From contig MU657584.1 in the NCBI GenBank assembly GCA_026770575.1, forward strand, positions 32,297 through 45,186: 12,890 bases of DNA, written 5' to 3'. Source of the DNA: Pelagophyceae sp. CCMP2097. Lineage: Eukaryota; Sar; Pelagophyceae. Shown here piece after piece: positions 8,231 through 12,890 of the stretch. A program made the translations under genes and the position numbers. Position 1 is the stretch's first letter. Each line of letters opens with the position of its first letter. Under the pieces are notes generated by a model. It did not search any database. It saw nothing but the letters and a program-made list of their open reading frames with translations, and was not told the origin of the DNA.

Positions 8231-8478
8231 GTCCCTTCTAATTTTAAAGAAAATGAAGGCTGTTCAATACTTTCGACATCTTGATCCAAATCATTAATTT
8301 CATTAATTTCTTCTTCTTTATCATAATCCATAATTTCAATATCATCATTTTTTAAATTATTATTTACACTTTCGAGAAAAAGTGGCTCATGTGTATGATT
8401 TCCGATTTTGCTCATCATATTAACTTTAAAATGTTTCATTAAAATCCTGTTCATTGCTTCCTTGTGATTATACTCCAT
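8041..8478 (-). pseudogene. Hypothetical acidic protein with one in-frame stop
   Basis: ATG 8478 opens MEYNHKEAMNRILMKHFKVN, followed by an acidic stretch rich in Asp/Glu (DYDKEEEINEINDLDQD) and a stop TAA at 8227-8229. The same frame continues at once as TDIKETTRKVLNEMAKYLG and runs to TGA 8041-8043 with a KMRLTSLRFPEMPDVN motif. The composition after the stop still looks coding, so I read this as one ~145-codon gene with a nonsense mutation. The alternative is a real 83-aa gene plus a separate 48-aa ORF from an internal Met. No family is recognised. Its start is about 33 bp downstream of the original end of the ATPase frame. Confidence 0.5.
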
Positions 8479-8510
8479 ATTTGTAACCTTTTAAAAAATT
8501 AACAAAAGTT

Positions 8511-9187
8511 TTATTCATCAGATGATATTTTTATCATATCAAAATTGCTAAAAAAAACAGGAGGTTTATCCAATCGTATTCCAAGAAAATCACCCTTGTT
8601 TTTATACTACAAAGGTTGCAATTCCATATATTGTTTAAATGTTAAATTAGGTAGATATTCATCATGAAATAATTTTAAACGTTTCACGTTATTACATGAG
8701 AAATTAATTATATAACTTACAGATTGACGAGCCGATAAACTCAGTTGGGTTTGATCTTGAAGGCATAAAAAAATTGTCAATCTGAGATGTCTGTGTTTGC
8801 ATATCAAGTTGTTTAATTTTGAAATCATTTTCCCATTGGATTTTAGTGAACTCGCAGCGTCGTCAATATACACACATGTATCCATTGATTCCAACGAGTC
8901 ACGTTCACACGATTCTAAGATATAGTCAAGAAAATCCTCGTTATATTCATGGAATATTTGTTCTTCGGGAAGGGAGTCATATGGATTCACTATAATAGAA
9001 TGGAGTGTCGATTCTGGTATGAAGAGAATAATTTTATCAAAAACGTTGGCATATATTCTTTTTTTTTTATTTTTAGCAGTCATTACACTGTTGCAAAACG
9101 TACTTTTCCCACTCCCAGGGCCACCCAAGATAATAAAACAAGCAGATTTGTTAGGGAATAACTGCGTATCTGGCAACCAATCTACAT
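8511..9187 (-). pseudogene. A32/FtsK-HerA-like DNA packaging ATPase with nonsense codon
   Basis: This enzyme would drive viral DNA into the capsid. A Walker A motif GGPGSGKST lies near the N-terminus of the frame and a Walker B strand CVYIDD about 80 residues later. Then comes LTIFLCLQDQTQLS-ARQS, the sensor-like segment of packaging ATPases. The frame is interrupted by TAG at 8607-8609 after MELQPL. The same frame continues as YKNKGDFLGIRLDKPP and ends ISSDE at TAA 8511-8513, a normal C-terminus for the family. The 5' end is also odd. No in-frame ATG exists: coding-like NVDW precedes the TTG at 9176, and an ATG at 9187 sits one frame off, followed by TAG. A single-base loss just after the start would explain this. 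Total length of about 225 residues is typical. Confidence 0.8.
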
Positions 9188-9313
9188 TTTGATTTTTATT
9201 TTATTTTTTTATTTTAATATTTGAGTGAACTGTCGGCGCTTTATTCCATTATCTCGATTTTCGTATCCTTATTTTTTAATTACTTCTAATTTTATTAATA
9301 CTATGAACTTTTT

Positions 9314-9385
9314 TTATTTTCGGTCTTTTTCGGTCTTTTTCGGTCTTTTTCGGTCCAAAAATCGTCTAAACATTTTTTTCTTCAT
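9314..9385 (-). repeat. 10-bp tandem repeat with a tiny basic ORF
   Basis: cggtcttttt occurs three times plus a partial fourth copy at 9321-9356. On the minus strand it forms the end of a 23-codon frame (ATG 9385, TAA 9314) rich in Lys and Arg (KRPKKTEKDRK), the 10-bp unit cycling through the three frames. The peptide overlaps the end of the membrane-protein frame at 9366 and may be no more than a consequence of the repeat. The remaining bases to 9187 hold only short broken frames. Confidence 0.5.
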
Positions 9386-9575
9386 TTTTATCATCGTCCA
9401 TGTTCATTAACTCAATAATACTCGAATCCGATATGACGCTCTGTTCTATATCAATACATCCGCTTTTTACATGTGTTATCCGACTCGCTACACAACTCCT
9501 TAAAGCCTTATGGAAACATAACCCAATGCCTGCGATTAGTGATAAAAGTATTAAAGGGTTTTCATTAAAATTCTT
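9366..9575 (-). pseudogene. Small single-pass membrane protein frame lacking a start codon
   Basis: A 69-codon frame is open from 9575 to TAG 9366-9368 and begins KNFNENPLILLSLIAGIGL. That gives one clear hydrophobic segment of about 15-18 residues, then a basic turn (HKALRS) and a hydrophilic acidic tail ending DDDKNEEKNV. This is the layout of a small type-III-like membrane or inner-membrane virion protein. A TAG directly precedes the frame and no ATG precedes the hydrophobic part. Either the start was lost or an upstream shift has occurred. It lies between the ATPase and the T5orf172-like nuclease on the same strand. No family is assigned. Confidence 0.45.
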
Positions 9576-9591
9576 CTATACAATTAAAATT

Positions 9592-10370
9592 TTAATTATT
9601 ATTTTTTTCCCTCTCTTTTATTCTTTTATCGTGGTCAGCCATAGCACTGACTTGTGTCAAAGAATAAACGTAACGTTGTGAAGACACACCAACTGAACGA
9701 GGATAATAAACTCTTTTTAGAATACCGTTAATATGTTTATATCCAACTGTTTTTCAGAACGTGGACACTCGGAATATTTTTTTAAATTACTCTTATATCC
9801 AACTCTTCTGATTAAATCTGAGGATTTTTTTAAAAAATATGTTCCGTCTATCACATTCGGTTTGATTTTATTGAATATACTTTCGTCACAAACTTTTAGG
9901 AATTTTTCCATTAATTTTATATCAACGTCGAACCACTCAGAAACGTTTCCATTAGAGAATACAATGCTTTTCACGGACGGTTTGAACACATTCAGTATCA
10001 TCTCATGTAGAACGAACTCGGCTTTTTGCGCTTCCGACGCAATACCGTTGCCCTTAGTAGGACTTACAGCCTCGTCATATAAATTAAATCTGTGTACGTT
10101 GAACGATATTAACGATGTTCGAAATCCAGTCAATCGATTGAATCCATTAGGTGTACCGGATATTCTTTTAGTTCGGCTATAACCAACTTTAACTAAATTC
10201 AACGATTTACTCATGCGTTCGTCATCATTTAAACTGTATGGATTAAATCTCTTAGAAATTATGTATAGATAACTGTCAATATTTTTAAAATTGTTTGTTT
10301 TTTGTTTAATTCCCGGAGGGAATAATCCATCTTCAAATATTTGCCTTTTATTTACATTATCGAAATCCAT
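9592..10370 (-). pseudogene. T5orf172-like (GIY-YIG superfamily) nuclease, 3' frameshift
   Basis: ATG 10370 begins a 217-codon frame. About residue 33 it has YLYII, then VKVGYS, matching the two strands that carry the GIY and YIG signatures in T5orf172-type domains. These are followed by an RL pair, a SFNVHRFNLYDEA strand and helix, an E-FVLHEMI helix and SEWFDVD. The order fits the T5orf172 branch of GIY-YIG nucleases, found in many phages and large DNA viruses. The frame stops at 9717, but another frame continues with ILKRVYYPRSVGVSSQ to TAA 9592-9594, so one indel near 9720-9730 has cut off ~45 C-terminal residues. A role in DNA processing or recombination is inferred. Confidence 0.55.
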
Positions 10371-10505
10371 AATAAATACGATTTTTTAAAAAAATCCTTC
10401 TCAGTTTTTATAATGATCTTCAATAAAATCCATTTGATTTTTTTTTTATCAAAAAAAAACGGGGCCAAACTCCTAAAAGAAATTTAAAGGAATCATTTTT
10501 TTCTC

Positions 10506-10574
10506 TTTTTGGACCTTTTGGACCTTTTGGACTTTTTGGACTTTTTGGACCTTTTGGACCTTTTGGACCTTTTT
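10506..10574 (-). repeat. 9-bp tandem repeat ggacctttt, seven copies
   Basis: ggac[c/t]tttt repeats with exact 9-bp period from 10511 to 10573. In the gene's second frame it encodes a (Lys-Val-Gln)7 run, so expansion keeps the frame. Two of the units have t for c. Confidence 0.85.
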
Positions 10575-10602
10575 AACTATTTGGACAATTTTGTCCTCTT
10601 CA

Positions 10603-10638
10603 TTTTCTGAATTTTCTGAATTTTCTGAATTTTCTGAT
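10603..10638 (-). repeat. 9-bp tandem repeat ttttctgaa, four copies
   Basis: Four units with exact 9-bp period encode (Ser-Glu-Asn)4 in the same frame as the (KVQ)7 run. It is about 30 bp away from that repeat. Confidence 0.8.
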
Positions 10639-10922
10639 TCATAAAAAATCCTCGCTTTATTTCTTTTAACGTATTTTATTTCTGGGGCTTCTTGTTCGGA
10701 TTCATCGGAGCACTCTATATGATAATCAGTTTTTTTATTCTTCTTCTAAGAACAGGTTTCTCAATTTTTTTCTTTTTTCTATTTTTTCGTTATTTTTGGA
10801 TTCATCCTCACTATCTGATTTGATTACACATTTTTTGTTTTTCTCATAATCATGGCTTTCCTTATACCTTAGTGAGAGTCTTTTATCATTTGCCATTTGC
10901 TTCTCACTTCGAGGTTTCTTGA

Positions 10923-10949
10923 TTTTTTCAATTTTTTCAATTTTTTCAA
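10923..10949 (-). repeat. 9-bp tandem repeat ttttttcaa, three copies
   Basis: Three units encode Ile-Glu-Lys repeats near the N-terminus of the same charged protein. Confidence 0.75.
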
Positions 10950-10989
10950 TATTATCCACAATGTCAATTGTTTTTGTTTCATCCATATA

Positions 10990-10997
10990 TATACATG
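10990..10997 (-). promoter_or_regulatory. catgtata promoter-like motif before the charged-protein gene
   Basis: On the minus strand, catgtatatatatgg leads directly into the ATG at 10986. It shares eight bases with the stronger gacatgtata copies, but the two bases before them differ (tt, not ga). Confidence 0.35.
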
Positions 10998-11065
10998 AAA
11001 TATAAATTACTTTGGAAGATTATATTTACTTCGGAACACATTAAAAATGTTTCGTAAGATTTTTT

Positions 11066-11179
11066 TTAATGTTTCGGATGGAGTTTTTGATTAAATTTTA
11101 TAACATTAATACCATATTCTATTTTAAATAAAATTGGTTCTTTTGTTATTTTCGGGTTCTTTTTATCTTGGTAAGGCAT
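11066..11179 (-). CDS. Short hypothetical protein (37 aa)
   Basis: ATG 11179 starts MPYQDKKNPKITKEPILF and the frame ends at TAA 11066-11068. The main support is the promoter-like gacatgtata at 11183-11192 directly before it and its position 11 bp after the GIY-YIG gene. Composition is Lys-rich with one hydrophobic strand (FKIEYGINVIKF). The short length suggests a true small gene or a truncated one; downstream DNA to 10990 shows only further short frames. Confidence 0.35.
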   Translation of the reverse strand: MPYQDKKNPKITKEPILFKIEYGINVIKFNQKLHPKH

Positions 11180-11182
11180 TTA

Positions 11183-11192
11183 TATACATGTC
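11183..11192 (-). promoter_or_regulatory. gacatgtata promoter-like motif, minus strand
   Basis: The minus strand reads gacatgtatataaatg, ending in the ATG at 11179. The motif is identical over ten bases to the plus-strand copies at 674 and 766. It overlaps the stop codon of the GIY-YIG gene. Confidence 0.45.
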
Positions 11193-11586
11193 ATAATTTT
11201 TCTGATTGTTTTTTCTTAAAAAGAGTTTTTTGATATTCAGGGTTTTCGTCGCGGAATTTTTTCGATCTCAATCGTTCCGCTATTCTATTTCGAATAGCCC
11301 ACTGATTCCATGACTGTTTTTGTGTGTTGTTGGGTATGTTTTTATTTACACAATCAAATTCGAGAATATATCGTCGTTCAATCTCTCTCAATTCGAATTT
11401 TGTAGTAAAAAAATTTTCCTCCAAAAGTGTGATAACATAACAATTATTTTCAAGTACTTTTTTAACAGTTTTTGAAGTTTTACATACATGTCCTGATAAT
11501 CTGGCTTTTAAAGTTTGTGTTGTCGAACCAAAATATTTAAAATTTGTCTTTAAACATGTTATCATATACACTCGTCCTTTTGTCAT
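11191..11586 (-). CDS. GIY-YIG family endonuclease (intact)
   Basis: A 131-residue protein with the GIY-YIG catalytic module near the N-terminus: GRVYM (residues 4-8, GIY position), KYFGST (17-22, YIG position), Arg29 in LKARLSGH, and a probable metal-binding Glu near residue 70 in LREIERRYI. These match the order tyrosine-tyrosine-arginine-glutamate of the family. A Lys/Arg-rich C-terminal helix (RNRIAERLRSKKFRDENP) probably binds DNA. Such stand-alone nucleases are common in phages and large DNA viruses and may be homing or recombination enzymes. It sits 27 bp downstream of the PolB frame on the same strand and is one of the few undamaged long genes. It differs clearly from the T5orf172-like protein at 9592-10370. 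Confidence 0.8.
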   Translation of the reverse strand: MTKGRVYMITCLKTNFKYFGSTTQTLKARLSGHVCKTSKTVKKVLENNCYVITLLEENFFTTKFELREIERRYILEFDCVNKNIPNNTQKQSWNQWAIRNRIAERLRSKKFRDENPEYQKTLFKKKQSEKL

Positions 11587-11612
11587 ATAACATCAATAAT
11601 ATATTAATTCTA

Positions 11613-12738
11613 TTAAAATACCGCGCTTTCTAAATCGAACCCATGCGGCACTGTATAAATCCCTCCTTCATCAATTTCCATTTTTTCGTTTATATATTGT
11701 CGTCCCCGCCATAAATTTTTATTTATTTCACGTTTTGTTTGTTCAGAATCTATATGACGATGTGAGAGAATTGAACATTTCTCATTTGTCGATTTAGTTA
11801 GACATATTTTTTTCATTGAAAAATTCTGATAGAATAATTTTGATTTTCCTATTTACATATCTTCGAAGTCTTTCCATAGTTTTTTATCAGGTTCTGTATT
11901 TTCTACAATTCCGCGATTCGATAGAGTTTTTAGATATGCCTCAGGTTTTGTGCTCACTCCTTTTCCTCTAAAATGATATTGTAGAGTCTGGTCCTTTGTT
12001 CGTATGTATTGGAATGCGTACAATTTTGGCGCTATAAAAATGGCTTTCACTATTTTACCTCCAACATCATCGCTGACGTCTCTAAGATCCTCCCCCAATT
12101 CAACTTTATCAAGACATTTGCTCGGAATAACCAAACTGTCCGTATCATAATAGTATGGCATTCTCTCGATAGTGTTCCCACATTGATTATATTTTTCGAT
12201 CATAATCTGTCGAGAATACCCGAGAATAAAAACACCTAAATGCGTAGGTTTTTGGGTATATTGTTCTTTATTCAGGACAGGAGTTTCATACGACACTGTC
12301 CACCTGTTTGGAGTAATTTCGTCGATACATAGAATTTTATTTTTTTGTAATAGGATCGCAAATTCCTCAGGGGTTGAGATAATTTTCTGTTTAATTCTAA
12401 TTGAATCTTGTAACATTTTTCCATACAGAGCATTGAGATACAATTTAGCAGTGGCGTAGCATGTTGACCCTTTTAACGCTTTTTTTTTCATTTCATAAAA
12501 TTCTTCCACATATTTTTTGAATATGGGAGCCGATTCTTCCCAATAAATGCCTTCAAAAATATTTATAATATAACCTGCCTTTTTAGCATTTTCAATATCC
12601 ACAGAACTATACCACCCCTCTCCGTCAATTAAATCCCATTTAAGTAATCCTTTCTCTTTTCGTGGTAAAACTGGATTAAGTAGCGTTTTGTTTGTGAGGT
12701 ATTTTATCCTGTAAATTCCCATTTTATTATTTAGGAGT
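11613..12738 (-). pseudogene. Family B DNA polymerase, C-terminal part, with nonsense codon
   Basis: This is the palm-and-thumb part of a probably protein-primed PolB. The family pattern begins at the junction with NPVLP and a GLLKWDL-GEGWYSSVDI segment. KLYLNALYGKM (motif B, K-x3-N-x2-YG) and YYDTDSLVIP (motif C with the two catalytic Asp) follow, then RGKGVS. TAA at 11853-11855 follows DFEDM. The same frame continues without a break through FYQNFSMKKICL and NLWRGRQYI to PHGFDLESAVF and the stop at 11613, a normal PolB C-terminus. The short frame from ATG 11816 is therefore not a separate gene. The 3'-5' exonuclease domain, motif A and any N-terminal extension are missing beyond 12738. The frame runs by chance into the GC-rich flank to a GTG at 12806. 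Confidence 0.85.
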
Positions 12739-12890
12739 TTGGTCCAGGGGGTCTCCCCCCGGCACCGCGAGAAACAGTCCGGGGCCGGCGGACGGGCCTT
12801 CGCCACTGGGGTCGTCGCCGCGGGGCAGTAGTACCAGGGACACGCGTCGTAGACAACGCTTTGAGCCGGTCGCGGCGCGCGCGCAACGGA
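12739..12890. other. GC-rich right flank, not viral, not recognised
   Basis: Base composition switches within about 10 bp from AT-rich polymerase sequence to strongly GC-rich DNA (tctccccccggcaccgcgag, later gcggcgcgcgcgc). It does not contain the 61-bp unit of the left flank, so the two flanks are different loci or different parts of a rearranged locus. On the minus strand one frame is open throughout and in phase with PolB (PDCFSRCRGETPW). At this length and GC content that carries little weight. It may be host coding sequence, a host repeat or a chimeric assembly join. Confidence 0.7.

Larger units (their letters stand above)
10473..10986 (-). pseudogene. Charged low-complexity protein built of 9-bp repeats, frameshifted
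   Basis: ATG 10986 opens MDETKTIDIVDNIEKIEKIE and ends at TAA 10735 after RNLFLEEE. Coding sense resumes in another frame directly after it (KKTDYHIECSDESEQ) and runs to TAG 10473-10475, ending IPLNFF. The joined product would be about 170 residues: Lys/Glu-rich, no membrane segment, mostly disordered or coiled. It contains three triplet-residue repeats, (EKI)3, (SEN)4 and (KVQ)7. A catgtatatatatgg element sits directly in front of the ATG. The function is unknown; a nucleic-acid-binding or regulatory role would fit the charge pattern but is a guess. Confidence 0.55.
210..12738. mobile_element. Integrated, decayed Polinton/adintovirus-like (PLV-type) DNA virus
   Basis: The block is AT-rich throughout, against GC-rich flanks. 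It carries a co-linear virus gene set: double-jelly-roll capsid protein, penton, packaging ATPase, family B polymerase, lipase, collagen-like fibre and GIY-YIG nucleases. Known Polintons, adintoviruses and PLVs combine these morphogenesis genes with a protein-primed PolB. The left boundary is the break in the 61-bp array at 209/210. The right boundary falls within a few bases of 12738, where the PolB frame loses family-like sequence and base composition jumps. The polymerase is truncated there, so the element lacks at least the rest of PolB. No terminal inverted repeat or target-site duplication is visible because the two ends do not match. Integrase and adenovirus-type protease genes are not seen. 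The exact lineage within this group is inference. Confidence 0.8.

Noticed and set aside
779..12738. Alternative genetic code or stop-codon readthrough to explain in-frame TAA/TAG codons
   Set aside because: Most frames still end in TAA at family-typical C-termini, and the many frameshifts would remain unexplained.
10465..12740. 13-base inverted match ccaaactcctaaa between about 10465 and the right junction near 12735
   Set aside because: A match of this length is expected by chance in a window this size with skewed composition; flanking bases do not extend it.
12739..12890. Host exon fused in frame to PolB (Cys/Pro-rich reading)
   Set aside because: Only ~150 bp of GC-rich sequence, where stop codons are rare in any frame; no recognisable domain and no splice evidence.

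Overview
The window reads as a decayed, integrated copy of a eukaryotic double-jelly-roll DNA virus of the Polinton/adintovirus/polinton-like (PLV) type. It occupies about 210-12738 as an AT-rich block between two unrelated GC-rich flanks that I take to be host DNA. The left flank is a 61-bp tandem repeat and the right flank is about 150 bp of unrecognised GC-rich sequence. The host cannot be named from this sequence. The lineage call rests on a linked set of genes: major capsid protein, penton-like minor capsid protein, A32/FtsK-like packaging ATPase and family B DNA polymerase. These sit with a class-3 lipase, a collagen-like fibre and two GIY-YIG-superfamily nucleases. I see no retroviral-type integrase and no adenovirus-type protease. 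The missing part of the element, beyond the truncated polymerase, could have carried them.

Layout from left to right. 1-209 is the satellite-like array. 210-778 is non-coding viral DNA: a long imperfect hairpin next to the left junction, then three copies of a ~57-bp AT-rich direct repeat, then two copies of a gacatgtata promoter-like motif. 779-1227 (+) is a small broken charged protein, facing an intact 49-aa gene (-, 1222-1371). 1435-4735 (-) is a ~1,100-codon fibre-like gene with a collagen-like repeat domain, split by two frameshifts. 4802-6162 (-) is the broken major capsid gene, preceded by a 52-aa ORF (6186-6344). 6385-6492 (+) looks like a short relic of the start of an adenine DNA methyltransferase. 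6550-7393 (-) is the frameshifted penton gene, divergent from the lipase (+, 7448). 8041-8478 (-) is an unknown acidic protein with one stop codon, 8511-9187 (-) the packaging ATPase with a nonsense codon, 9366-9575 (-) a small membrane protein frame, 9592-10370 (-) a T5orf172-like nuclease with a frameshift, 10473-10986 (-) a charged protein built from several 9-bp codon repeats, 11066-11179 (-) a 37-aa ORF, 11191-11586 (-) an intact GIY-YIG endonuclease, and 11613-12738 (-) the C-terminal part of DNA polymerase B, cut off by the right flank.

In the living virus the capsid, penton, fibre and ATPase genes would build and fill an icosahedral particle with collagen-like spikes. The lipase would probably act in membrane breach or release, and PolB with the two nucleases in replication or recombination. 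Almost every long gene carries a frameshift or in-frame stop. Coding sense resumes cleanly after each lesion, so the copy is young enough to read but not functional as written. Some of the single-base shifts lie near homopolymers and could be assembly errors; the in-frame nonsense codons are less easily explained that way.
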